Positions 1-7,362 of a DNA stretch of 64,000 bases are shown piece after piece. The notes beneath the pieces are model-generated. The model was not told where the DNA came from, made no database searches, and saw only the letters and a program-made list of their open reading frames with translations. Source of the stretch: Candidatus Gastranaerophilales bacterium (GTDB lineage Bacteria > Cyanobacteriota > Vampirovibrionia > Gastranaerophilales > Gastranaerophilaceae); assembly GCA_944325575.1 (NCBI GenBank), contig CALVAR010000008.1, positions 1 to 64,000 on the forward strand, written 5' to 3'. Each line of letters begins with the position of its first letter. Position 1 is the stretch's first letter. Both the position numbers and the translations under genes were made by a program.

Positions 1-120
1 AAATGGTGGGCGATACTGGACTCGCTTGAGGCGTAGGCGAGCATCACGAGCCGTACGCATCAGGATGCCCAAAGGGTAGAACCAGTGAGGATTTTCCTTC
101 AGAAAATCCGAATCGTGAGA
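1..120 (-). repeat. Truncated 3' end of tRNA-Val with hairpin-rich insert
   Basis: Positions 1-24 are identical to 155-178, the 3' end of the intact tRNA-Val gene including its encoded CCA. Here the tRNA sequence breaks inside the T arm and is replaced by about 96 bases (25-120) that hold an 8-bp stem-loop at 89-109 and end in a GGACTC-like junction. It is read as a 3'-half tRNA copy with an insertion. The left limit may lie outside the window. It cannot make a functional tRNA. Confidence 0.75.
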
Positions 121-130
121 GTCCATAATA

Positions 131-154
131 AAAAGACACCCGAAGGTGTCTTTT
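131..154 (-). terminator. Intrinsic terminator after tRNA-Val
   Basis: A perfect 10-bp stem (AAAAGACACC) with a CGAA/TTCG tetraloop lies immediately downstream of the tRNA-Val 3' end on the minus strand and is followed by T residues. Because of its symmetric A/T flanks it could work in both directions. Confidence 0.8.
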
Positions 155-157
155 AAA

Positions 158-233
158 TGGTGGGCGATACTGGACTCGAACCAGCGACCCCCACAATGTC
201 AATGTGATGCGCTACCAACTGCGCCAACCGCCC
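158..233 (-). tRNA. tRNA-Val (GAC)
   Basis: The minus strand folds as a full cloverleaf. The acceptor stem is GGGCGGT/ATCGCCC with one G-T pair, the D arm is GCGC-AGTTGGTA-GCGC, the anticodon loop is TTGACAT (anticodon GAC), and the T arm contains GGTTCGAGTCC. The discriminator is A, and CCA is encoded at 158-160. It is the only complete copy among several partial Val copies on either side. Confidence 0.95.
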
Positions 234-419
234 ATTCATTATTAAATTGTCAAAATGTGATGCTACCTCTCGTAAAACCTGCCACCGGCAGCTTTTACTC
301 GGCAGAGTCAACTGCGCCAACCGCCCATTCATTATTAAATTGTCAAAATGTGATGCTACCTCTCGTAAAACCTGCCACCGGCAGCTTTTACTCGGCAGAG
401 TCAACTGCGCCAACCGCCC
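234..419 (-). repeat. Perfect 93-bp tandem duplication of insert-carrying tRNA-Val 5' halves
   Basis: Positions 234-326 and 327-419 are identical. On the minus strand each unit begins with the first 18 bases of tRNA-Val (309-326 in the first unit), then breaks in the D loop. The break holds an ACTCTGCCGAG...CGAGAGG segment enclosing a GTAAAAGCTGCC/GGCAGGTTTTAC stem-loop. The unit then resumes with GTAGC and a degraded stretch that never completes the anticodon arm. The units read as 5' tRNA fossils upstream of the intact gene. Confidence 0.85.
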
Positions 420-497
420 ATTTTTTAGATTTTTAACGGATGCGCTACCCCTCTCACAACGATACTCAATCGTTGCTCGGCAGAGTGCCAACCGCCC
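420..497 (-). repeat. Third tRNA-Val 5'-half copy with a different hairpin insert
   Basis: GGGCGGTTGGC (487-497, minus strand) repeats the tRNA-Val 5' end, then an ACTCTGCCGAG...GAGAGG frame follows. Here it encloses the stem CAACGAT/ATCGTTG, a different inner hairpin from the neighbouring 93-bp units, before GGTAGCGCATC resumes the D-arm sequence. The outer frame is conserved while the inner stem is exchanged. Confidence 0.75.
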
Positions 498-506
498 ATT
501 TTAAAT

Positions 507-534
507 AAAAAGACCTAATTCAGAGGTCTTTTTT
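507..534 (-). terminator. Intrinsic terminator after tRNA-Cys
   Basis: The stem AAAAGACCT/AGGTCTTTT with an AATTC loop is followed by a T run on the minus strand and lies just downstream of tRNA-Cys. Confidence 0.75.
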
Positions 535-540
535 ATTAAT

Positions 541-611
541 AGGCGGCACCCAGATTCGAACTGGGGATGAAAGCTTTGCAGGCTCCTGCCTTACCACTTG
601 GCCATGCCGCC
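541..611 (-). tRNA. tRNA-Cys (GCA)
   Basis: The acceptor stem GGCGGCA/TGCCGCC is fully paired. The anticodon loop CTGCAAA gives anticodon GCA, the T arm contains CCAGTTCGAATCTGG, and the discriminator is T (U73), as expected for Cys. CCA is not encoded. The length is 71 bases. It is the only tRNA in the cluster without visible half-copies around it. Confidence 0.93.
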
Positions 612-643
612 ATTACTTTATTGTATTTCCAACAATCCCGAAG

Positions 644-817
644 TTATATTCAATGTAGCGTAATAGAGAGGACTCGCACGACATTCAAGAAATCTTTGAT
701 TTCGTAGAATGACGGGTGCTGGCGATTTGCGAAGCAAATCGAACACGTAAACCGTAGTTCTTGCAAACTTTGTTTGCTTAGAAATACGTGGTAAGAGTCT
801 GTGTCTTTATTCGCTTT
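644..817 (-). repeat. tRNA-Gly 3'-half fossil with nested hairpin insert
   Basis: Positions 644-679 resemble 818-852, the 3' end and downstream flank of the real tRNA-Gly, with scattered mismatches; TTCAATG, AGCG and GGACTCG are shared. Between the fossil and the true gene lie three stem-loops: GAAATC/GATTTC near 691-703 inside a CATTC/GAATG outer stem, CGATTTGC/GCAAATCG near 725-741, and GCAAAC/GTTTGC near 758-778. No open reading frame of note is present. Confidence 0.6.
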
Positions 818-831
818 TTAATGTTCAATGG

Positions 832-903
832 AGCGGAAGACGGGACTCGAACCCGCAGCAGCCTGCTTGGAAGGCAGGTACTCTACCATTGAGTTACTTC
901 CGC
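832..903 (-). tRNA. tRNA-Gly (TCC)
   Basis: The minus strand gives acceptor stem GCGGAAG/CTTCCGC, anticodon stem CCTGC/GCAGG with loop CTTCCAA (anticodon TCC), and T arm GCGGGTTCGAGTCCCG (one G-G mismatch at an end is not needed for pairing). The discriminator is T and CCA is not encoded. Confidence 0.93.
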
Positions 904-1001
904 ATAGATTTTTGTATTGCGTCCCTGCCTTCCTTTTGTCCGGCAGGTAGTAATCTTAACTTCGAGGGCGTTGCCCTCTTGGCATTGAGTTACTTACTCG
1001 C
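904..1001 (-). repeat. tRNA-Gly 5'-half fossil with hairpin inserts
   Basis: GTAACTCAATG (983-993, minus) copies the 5' part of tRNA-Gly up to the D loop, preceded by a divergent acceptor strand (994-1001). Then the stem GAGGGC/GCCCTC (964-978) interrupts the D loop. A second stem, CCTGCC...GGCAGG (924-947), follows and echoes the tRNA anticodon stem. It lies directly upstream of the intact tRNA-Gly. Confidence 0.6.
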
Positions 1002-1023
1002 ACATACAAATATCCTTTAAAAT

Positions 1024-1097
1024 TCGGGATGACACGATTCGAACGTGCGACCCCTTCGTCCCAAGCGAAGTGCGCTACCAAGCTGCGCCACATCCCG
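1024..1097 (-). tRNA. tRNA-Pro (TGG)
   Basis: The acceptor stem is CGGGATG/CATCCCG, the anticodon stem is CTTCG/CGAAG with loop CTTGGGA (anticodon TGG), and the T arm is GCACGTTCGAATCGTGT. The discriminator is A and CCA is not encoded. It starts with C, as is common for bacterial tRNA-Pro. Two 5'-half copies lie upstream. Confidence 0.94.
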
Positions 1098-1194
1098 ATT
1101 TTATTGTGGAATTTGACGCGCACTTCGTGCTACCTCTCCTCGAAATGACATTTAGTCATTTCTCGTCGGCAGAGTCAAGCTGCGCCACATCCCG
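1098..1194 (-). repeat. tRNA-Pro 5'-half copy with D-loop hairpin insert
   Basis: The first 19 bases of tRNA-Pro recur at 1176-1194 (minus). The D loop is then broken by ACTCTGCCGA...GGAGAGG, enclosing the stem GAGAAATGAC/GTCATTTC, before GTAGC resumes and the copy degenerates. The outer frame is the same as in the tRNA-Val copies although the tRNA and the inner stem differ. Confidence 0.75.
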
Positions 1195-1333
1195 ATTTTT
1201 ATATAATAAATTAGTATTTCAGGCGTAGCTTGGTTTGAATTTTTATACTGCCCACAGAAGCTTCTCTTCTGACTTAGCATATCTCCATTGTAACGATACT
1301 CAATCGTTATAACGGAGTCCTTGCCACATACCG
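1195..1333 (-). repeat. Degraded second tRNA-Pro 5'-half copy
   Basis: CGGTATGTGGCAA (1321-1333, minus) matches the tRNA-Pro 5' end with one change. A GACTCCGTT...AATGGAG palindrome around 1280-1320 follows, and its inner stem AACGAT/ATCGTT is the one also seen at 450-475. The rest (1195-1280) shows no gene. It is a more decayed member of the same series. Confidence 0.5.
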
Positions 1334-1445
1334 AATATTAATCTATATTGTGGAATCTACATATTAAGTTTTAAATGTTCGATACAAACGTACTTTCGAG
1401 TTTATCAACAACAAATATTTCAGTCAAGAAATAAGATTTTATTTC

Positions 1446-1847
1446 TTACATTTTTCTGGTAACTTTTATCAAATGCCAGCCGTATCTTGTCTTGACAGGA
1501 TCTGATACACCTCCTATGGGTGTAGAAAATGCAGCATTTTCAAATTCCGGTACCATTTGGCCTCTGACAAAGTAGCCTAAATCCCCGCCCTTTTCTTTTG
1601 AGGGACATTTAGAATATTTTTTTGCCAGTTCTTCAAAACTTTCACCTTCTGTAACTCTTGATTTTATAGCCCATGCCTGCTCTTCTGTATCTACAAGAAT
1701 ATGCTCTGCACGAACTGTTTTATAAACTTTTTCCGTATCATCATCAAATGCAGCCTGAGCAGTCTGATTAACATAAGGTATTGCAAATATGCCAAACAAG
1801 GCAAGAAAACAAAAAGAACCTATTAATACATTTTTTAAATTTTTCAT
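1446..1847 (-). CDS. Secreted parvulin-type peptidyl-prolyl isomerase
   Basis: The 133-aa product is probably a periplasmic folding helper that isomerises Xaa-Pro bonds. A signal peptide or anchor is visible (positively charged start, hydrophobic stretch at residues 10-24, AQA-A cleavage-like site near 32). A single parvulin domain follows, with the family signature GGDLGYF, VPEFENAAF, SDPVKT and YGWHLIKV. The usual SurA/PrsA chaperone flanks are absent, so it is a minimal enzyme. It stands alone between the tRNA cluster and manC. Family assignment is firm; the substrate is unknown. Confidence 0.88.
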   Translation of the reverse strand: MKNLKNVLIGSFCFLALFGIFAIPYVNQTAQAAFDDDTEKVYKTVRAEHILVDTEEQAWAIKSRVTEGESFEELAKKYSKCPSKEKGGDLGYFVRGQMVPEFENAAFSTPIGGVSDPVKTRYGWHLIKVTRKM

Positions 1848-1920
1848 ATAATCTCCCGTTTTTTATATTCAAATAATAAATAAAAATTGAATTAAAAACA
1901 ATTAACGTACAAGACTATTT

Positions 1921-3309
1921 TTATACTCTTCCGTATGCATCTTCATATCGGATTATATCATCTTCTGAAATATAGTCACCTTTTTGCACCTCAATGATTC
2001 TTAATTCTTCATTATAAGGATTCTGCAGCGAGTGAATTGCTTTAAGAGGTATATCTATACTCTGGCCTGCTTCAAGATTATGCTTTTGTCCGTCCAAAAT
2101 TACAAGAGCTTTCCCCTCCAAAACTACCCAGTGCTCGGAACGGTGATTGTGGGATTGGATAGATAGCTTTTGTTTTGGTGAAACGCTTATTATTTTTGTA
2201 AGATATCCGCTGCCCTGCGCAAGACATGTATAATATCCCCAGGGTCTGAATACTGTTTTGTGTATTAATCTTGCATCTTTATTTTCTTCCTCAAGACGCT
2301 CATACAGCTTTTTTACATCTTGCGATTTGTCTTTTTTACAAGCCATAACAGCATCTTCTGTTTCTACTAGTATAATATCTTCAAGACCTGATACTGCAAC
2401 AAGCTTTTTGGAACTGTATATTAAAGAATTTTTTAAATCATTTACAATTACGTTGCCCTCTGTGACATTCCCGTCTTTATCTTTTTCTTTCAGTTCGTAT
2501 ACCGACTGCCAAGAGCCGAGATCATTCCAATCTGATTGGAGTACGCACATAACTGCATTGTCCGTTTTTTCCATAACCGCATAATCAAATGATATTTCCG
2601 GCATCTTTTCATAAACACTGTATGGTATACTTAAATTTTCAGTGAAATCTAAATTTTCAATGTTTTTATATATATCGGGTGCATTTGTTTTAAAAGCATC
2701 CTGCAATACGGAAATTTTCCCGGCAAATATGCCGCTGTTCCAATAGTAACAGCCATCTCTCAGATACTGTTGCGCTGTATCATAATCCGGTTTTTCTACA
2801 AATTTTTCAACTTTATAGCAGTTGTTATTTCCTTCGCCTGTTTTTATATATCCATAGCCTGTTTCGGGATAAGAAGGTTTTATGCCGAATGTTACTATAT
2901 TCCCTTTTTCAATTGCAGGAACAGCATTTCTCACCGTATCTTCAAAAGCTTTTATGTCCTGAATCAAATGATCGGACGGCAGTATAATGACAGATTCGTC
3001 TTTATCGGAAATGCTTTTTATATATGCAAGAGCACAGGCAATTGCCGGTGCAGTATTTTTCCCCATAGGTTCCGATAAAACTATTCCGTTATTTTGAATT
3101 TGACGCAATTGGAATTTAACATCATTTGCATGTTTAATATTTGTAATCAAAACATTTTGAGCATTGGCTGTGATGTTTTCCAGTCTTTTACATGTATTTT
3201 GCAGCAAGCTGTATTGTCCGTGGAGAGAAATAAGCTGTTTAGGGTATAAATCTCTGCTCAACGGCCATAATCTGCTGCCAGAACCTCCTGCCAAAATTAT
3301 TGAGTACAT
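1921..3309 (-). CDS. manC: Mannose-1-phosphate guanylyltransferase / mannose-6-phosphate isomerase
   Basis: The 462-aa enzyme makes GDP-mannose from mannose-1-P and GTP. The C-terminal cupin probably adds mannose-6-P isomerase activity. Visible are the nucleotidyltransferase signature GGSGSRLWPLSR at the N terminus, FVEKP and NSGIF in the core, and a type II isomerase cupin from about residue 350 (RPWGYY, SHNHRSEHW). I chose the ATG at 3309 because AAGGAG lies six bases upstream; the ATG at 3330 would lie upstream of that site. It is divergent from hldE, which fits a surface-glycan neighbourhood. Confidence 0.93.
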   Translation of the reverse strand: MYSIILAGGSGSRLWPLSRDLYPKQLISLHGQYSLLQNTCKRLENITANAQNVLITNIKHANDVKFQLRQIQNNGIVLSEPMGKNTAPAIACALAYIKSISDKDESVIILPSDHLIQDIKAFEDTVRNAVPAIEKGNIVTFGIKPSYPETGYGYIKTGEGNNNCYKVEKFVEKPDYDTAQQYLRDGCYYWNSGIFAGKISVLQDAFKTNAPDIYKNIENLDFTENLSIPYSVYEKMPEISFDYAVMEKTDNAVMCVLQSDWNDLGSWQSVYELKEKDKDGNVTEGNVIVNDLKNSLIYSSKKLVAVSGLEDIILVETEDAVMACKKDKSQDVKKLYERLEEENKDARLIHKTVFRPWGYYTCLAQGSGYLTKIISVSPKQKLSIQSHNHRSEHWVVLEGKALVILDGQKHNLEAGQSIDIPLKAIHSLQNPYNEELRIIEVQKGDYISEDDIIRYEDAYGRV

Positions 3310-3383
3310 GTCCGCTCCTTTAATTTCCATAAAACTTAAACAAATTATACTTTAATAAAGTACAGATTTCAAAGATTATGGTA

Positions 3384-3392
3384 TGATATAAT
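3384..3392 (+). promoter_or_regulatory. Extended -10 promoter for hldE
   Basis: TGATATAAT (TGn plus a perfect TATAAT at 3387-3392) lies 36 bases before the hldE ATG. No good -35 is visible, as expected for an extended -10 promoter. The same nonamer occurs before two other genes in the window. Confidence 0.5.
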
Positions 3393-3428
3393 AATTCCGA
3401 CCGTTCGGATAAATGGGAATATGGGAAT

Positions 3429-4931
3429 ATGTTATCAACAACTATTATTAACAGCTTTAAAAACTTAAAAATTCTGTGTATCGGCGACATTATGCTCGAT
3501 AAATTTTTGTATGGGGATGTGGAAAGAATCTCTCCCGAAGCTCCCGTCCCGATTTTTAAGATTGTAAAAGAAAAATCCATGCTCGGTGGTACGGGTAATG
3601 TTATTGCCAACCTTGCTTCTCTAAAAATAAAAACAATGTTCATAGGTGCGGCGGGTAATGATGAGTCCTGTATTATGCTGGAAACTTTTTTAAAAGATAC
3701 CGGTTGTGAATATTCTCTTATAAAACCTGAAAATTATCCAACTACAACAAAAATCCGAATGATAGCAAGCAACAATCATATAATAAGAGCGGATAAAGAA
3801 ACTGAACTGAATTTATCACATGATGAAATATCAAAGTTAAAAAAATTTGCGGAAGATGCTTTGCCCAAGTGCCATATTGTCCTTTTGTCGGATTATAAAA
3901 AGGGGCTTTTGACAGCAGAAACGACGCAGATGATTATTTCTTTATGTCAAAAATTCGGAAAAAAGGTTCTTGTTGATCCTAAAGAAAAAGATTTTTCCAA
4001 GTATTCCGGTGCCGACATTGTAAAACCAAACCTGAAGGAATTTGAGCTTGTAAGCGGCTTAAAGTTTGATACTTCTGATGAAAATTTTAAAGAAAAAATT
4101 ACAAATGCCGCACGTGATGTGATGAAAAAATATAATATAGGCAGTCTGCTTATTACTTTGAGTAAAGATGGCATGATTTATGTACCTTCAAATATTGAGG
4201 AAGAATCTGTTCATATACATGCCGAGGCTAAAGAAGTTTATGACGTATCCGGTGCGGGTGATACTTCACTTGCAGTTCTCGGTGCTTCAATTGCTGCCGG
4301 TGCATACATAAATGATGCAATGAAACTTGCAAATCTTGCTTCGGGAATTGTTGTCGGAAAATTGGGCACGGCTTGTGTTACACCGTCCGAGCTTAAAAAT
4401 GCAATTATTAATGAAAATGCAAAAGGCAAACTGTCTCAGGGGCTAAAAATAGTTTCCGTTGATGAGGCTGTTGAAATTGCTGCAGAATTAAAATCACAGG
4501 GTAAAGTAATAGGTTTTACAAACGGATGTTTTGATGTTATGCATCTCGGGCATATACACTCTTTTGCCGGAGCCAAAAATGAATGCGACTGTCTTTTTGT
4601 CGGTATAAATTCTGACAAATCAGTAAAAAATATAAAGGGAGAACATTTCCCTCTGCAGGATGAAAGAACAAGAGCTTATGTCGCTGCATCCTTGGAATTT
4701 GTTGATTATGTTGTATTGTTTGATGAAGATACGGCTCTTGAGCTTGTTAAAAAACTCAAGCCTGATGTAATTGCCAAAGAGGGTTTGAAAATTGAAAACT
4801 GGCCGGAAGCGCAATATATATTGTCATACGGAGGCAAGGCCGTACAGCTGGAACGTGTGGAAGATTATTCAACTACGGCTGTTTTAAATAAAATTGATAA
4901 TTTACAGAAAAGCGGAGTTATAAATGTATAA
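3429..4931 (+). CDS. hldE: Bifunctional heptose-7-phosphate kinase / heptose-1-phosphate adenylyltransferase
   Basis: The 500-aa product has two fused activities of ADP-heptose synthesis: C1 phosphorylation of D-glycero-D-manno-heptose-7-P, and ADP transfer to the 1-phosphate. Residues 1 to about 325 form a PfkB/ribokinase domain (GGTGNVIANLA near the start, catalytic GAGDT near 275). Residues from about 355 form a nucleotidyltransferase (FTNGCFDVMHLGH). This is the full-length enterobacterial-type fusion. The stop overlaps the start of the gmhA-gmhB gene by eight bases, so the two are translationally coupled. Confidence 0.95.
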   Translation: MLSTTIINSFKNLKILCIGDIMLDKFLYGDVERISPEAPVPIFKIVKEKSMLGGTGNVIANLASLKIKTMFIGAAGNDESCIMLETFLKDTGCEYSLIKPENYPTTTKIRMIASNNHIIRADKETELNLSHDEISKLKKFAEDALPKCHIVLLSDYKKGLLTAETTQMIISLCQKFGKKVLVDPKEKDFSKYSGADIVKPNLKEFELVSGLKFDTSDENFKEKITNAARDVMKKYNIGSLLITLSKDGMIYVPSNIEEESVHIHAEAKEVYDVSGAGDTSLAVLGASIAAGAYINDAMKLANLASGIVVGKLGTACVTPSELKNAIINENAKGKLSQGLKIVSVDEAVEIAAELKSQGKVIGFTNGCFDVMHLGHIHSFAGAKNECDCLFVGINSDKSVKNIKGEHFPLQDERTRAYVAASLEFVDYVVLFDEDTALELVKKLKPDVIAKEGLKIENWPEAQYILSYGGKAVQLERVEDYSTTAVLNKIDNLQKSGVINV

Positions 4932-5973
4932 TATTGAACAGGATTTTGATACTATAAGCAGTAATTTTCAGAAGATAAAAAAGCTTTCTCCTGCGATAGA
5001 AGCAGTAGCAAATGTTTGTATAGATGCAATAAGAAACGGTAATAAAATTATGTTCTGCGGAAACGGCGGTTCTGCGGCCGATTCACAGCATCTCGCAGCG
5101 GAACTGGTCGGACGCTATAAAATAAACAGGCCTGCACTAAATTCTCTAGCCTTGACTACTGATACTTCTATTTTGACTGCTGTTGGAAATGATTTTGGCT
5201 ATGATACTATTTTTGAACGACAGGTGGAAGGTCTTGGGCAAAAAGGCGATGTGTTAATTGGGCTTTCTACCAGCGGAAATAGCAAAAATGTTCTTCTTGC
5301 TATGGATAAAGCAAAATCATTGGGGATTACGACTGTTGCAATGACCGGTGAAAAAGGCGGAAAGATGAAAGAACAGGCTGATTTTGCTCTTAATGTGCCT
5401 TCTGACACCACAAATCATATACAGGAAATGCATATAGCAGTAGGTCATATTTTGTGCGGCATAATTGAGAAAGAATGCTCTCCGAAAATTAAGGCTCTTT
5501 TTTTGGACCGTGACGGCACAATAAATGTTGATTATGATTATACATATGAAATAGAAAAATTTGCTTTTATAGATGGCATTGTAGATTTATGCCAAGATGC
5601 ACAGGATAAAGGATATAAGATATTTGTTATAACAAATCAGTCCGGTGTCGAGCGTGGTTATTACACTATAGAGCAGATGAATGCTTTTAATAATCACATG
5701 AAAAATGAATTTAAAAAACACGGTATAGAAATATCCGAAGTATACTGCTGTCCGTATCTTGAACATGAAGACAGAAAGCCTTTACCGGGAATGTTTTTGA
5801 AAGCCAGAGACCGTTATAATATAGATATGCAAAATTCTGTTGCAGTGGGGGACAAAGAAAGAGATACCGAAGCTGCAATGGCTGCGGGTGTTAAGGTGTC
5901 ATATCTTTTGAGCAAAGATGCTAAAACTTCAAAAGGTATAATAGTACCGTCTTTGAAGGATATCAAACTTTAG
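4924..5973 (+). CDS. gmhA-gmhB: Fused sedoheptulose-7-P isomerase (GmhA) and heptose-1,7-bisphosphate phosphatase (GmhB)
   Basis: The 349-aa protein joins two normally separate enzymes. Residues 1 to about 185 are a SIS-domain GmhA (CGNGGSAADSQH at 45-56, E60, LSTSGNS at 114-120, HIQEMH at 165-170). Residues from about 188 are a HAD phosphatase (FLDRDGT with D195/D197, ITNQSG at 236-241, GDKERD later). The phosphatase lacks the long Cys/His zinc loop of classical GmhB: CCPYLEHEDRKPLPGM at 275-290 is shortened. With hldE it covers all four steps to ADP-D,D-heptose. Its stop overlaps that of the convergent next gene. Confidence 0.92.
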   Translation: MYNIEQDFDTISSNFQKIKKLSPAIEAVANVCIDAIRNGNKIMFCGNGGSAADSQHLAAELVGRYKINRPALNSLALTTDTSILTAVGNDFGYDTIFERQVEGLGQKGDVLIGLSTSGNSKNVLLAMDKAKSLGITTVAMTGEKGGKMKEQADFALNVPSDTTNHIQEMHIAVGHILCGIIEKECSPKIKALFLDRDGTINVDYDYTYEIEKFAFIDGIVDLCQDAQDKGYKIFVITNQSGVERGYYTIEQMNAFNNHMKNEFKKHGIEISEVYCCPYLEHEDRKPLPGMFLKARDRYNIDMQNSVAVGDKERDTEAAMAAGVKVSYLLSKDAKTSKGIIVPSLKDIKL

Positions 5974-6740
5974 ATTTTAAATATTTGAAATGTTTGCGGC
6001 AATCGGGTTGTATAAGAAACGACAGGTCTATTAATTTCTTTATCCTGATGTTTTAACAGTTTTTTTTGAAAATAGTTTGCCGTTATATTTCTTGCAACAG
6101 GTGTCATAATATTGCAGGACAGCACAGAGGCTGCTACTGCAGTTAATACACCAACGCCGTTTTTACATTTTACAAAGGCTTTTTGCGCGCCTTTTAACGA
6201 ATTGAGCTTTTCAGTAATTTTCTCTGTCGTGACAAAGCTGTCAAGTGTGGGGTTTGGATTTTGGACAGGGAGTTTGTTCAGTTTTTGTTCGAGATATTTT
6301 ATTGAAGTATCCAGAAATGTTGAGACATTTGCTTTTATTTTTTTTCCGTCAGGCTCATTGATTTTAAAATTTTTGGCTTCATCATTAATCATTTCCAAAA
6401 TATTTTTATGAGACGATTTTTTAAATTCTGAAAGAGCATCAAAAGTTTCTTTCGGCAGCATATATGCCTTTTCAAGCAGTTTGTCTCCTGTCTTTTTTAT
6501 TGTCTGGCATATTGTATAGTACAATCCGACATTTATTGCACAGTCTGCAATTTCCTGCGGGATAAGAAATTTCTTTTCTTTTTTATCTATGTTTTTGTTG
6601 CGGCCTATCATAACTATCTGTGCAAGTCCGGAAAAGAACCAGCCTATTGCACCGAGGTGAATAAGTGATTTGCCTGCATCGTTCTCATATTTTCTCCAGA
6701 GCCCGTTTATTATTTTGTCAAAGAAGTTAACCGACGGCAT
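5970..6740 (-). CDS. Unknown protein with possible membrane segments (256 aa)
   Basis: I do not recognise a family. Hydrophobic stretches occur near residues 27-45 (GAIGWFFSGLAQIVMI) and 200-215 (VGVLTAVAASVLSC), with a charged Lys-rich middle, so it may be membrane-bound. It overlaps the upstream gene by 14 bases, which implies coupled translation and a joint role. Its stop overlaps the stop of gmhA-gmhB on the other strand. Confidence 0.7.
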   Translation of the reverse strand: MPSVNFFDKIINGLWRKYENDAGKSLIHLGAIGWFFSGLAQIVMIGRNKNIDKKEKKFLIPQEIADCAINVGLYYTICQTIKKTGDKLLEKAYMLPKETFDALSEFKKSSHKNILEMINDEAKNFKINEPDGKKIKANVSTFLDTSIKYLEQKLNKLPVQNPNPTLDSFVTTEKITEKLNSLKGAQKAFVKCKNGVGVLTAVAASVLSCNIMTPVARNITANYFQKKLLKHQDKEINRPVVSYTTRLPQTFQIFKI

Positions 6741-7284
6741 TGTTCACCTCCGGTTTCTTTTCTTTTTCAATTTGTTTTTTTACGGTATTTGTTAGTGCAT
6801 TTGTGATGATTTTTGTAAGCGGTGCGTCTATTAAAAAGTTAGTAAATACCATAGCTACGGTTGCAAGTATTGTACCGAGTGTCTTTATAACGTTATTATA
6901 TTTTTGCAGAAACTCTTTTTCTGTCATTTCTTTATAATAATCAGGGTTAAATTTGGGCAGAAAAATATCTCTTTTGCTTTTTCTTGAAATAGAGGTTATA
7001 TATTTTTCTCCTTGCGTAATAGTAAAGCGGGAGAATTGTTTTGCTGCAGCAATGCTGGCATATCTTATTAATACTCCGACCAGTGTACCTGCAACAATTT
7101 TGCCTATAGTTCTTGCTACTGATACGGCACGGGTCTCATCATCTGCTTTTTTATTATAGTAATCAATGACAGGCTGAGATACCAGTGCTGTAGCACCTTG
7201 TATCAACCTTTGTTCGGGAGAATTAATATTCTTACCGATGTATGAAATAACTTTTTCGGCTTTGTTACTTAATATAATAGACAT
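6727..7284 (-). CDS. Unknown membrane-associated protein (185 aa)
   Basis: No family is recognised. Two hydrophobic segments lie near residues 60-80 (IGKIVAGTLVGVLIRYASIA) and 135-155 (LGTILATVAMVFTNFLI). The C terminus is highly charged. It overlaps the following 256-aa gene, making a two-gene unit. Both proteins share the pattern of short hydrophobic patches in a Lys-rich background, so they may form a complex. Confidence 0.65.
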   Translation of the reverse strand: MSIILSNKAEKVISYIGKNINSPEQRLIQGATALVSQPVIDYYNKKADDETRAVSVARTIGKIVAGTLVGVLIRYASIAAAKQFSRFTITQGEKYITSISRKSKRDIFLPKFNPDYYKEMTEKEFLQKYNNVIKTLGTILATVAMVFTNFLIDAPLTKIITNALTNTVKKQIEKEKKPEVNNAVG

Positions 7285-7362
7285 GTCTTACTTGCACCCG
7301 ATTATATAAAGCATAAATTTAAATTTTTTTGCTAGTGTATTGTATAAAATATTAAATAATTT

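Noticed and set aside
234-419. CRISPR array
   Set aside because: There are only two identical 93-base units, with no unique spacers and no cas genes in the window.
146-504. Open reading frames of 85-112 codons on both strands across the tRNA-Val copies
   Set aside because: They run through an intact tRNA gene and its exact repeats, so their repeated peptides come from non-coding tandem sequence.
1-1333. Pure assembly artefact as the source of the tRNA half copies
   Set aside because: Copies differ in inner hairpins and in degree of decay, and related frames occur at 37.7 kb, so most must be real; only the exact 93-bp duplication remains open to this doubt.
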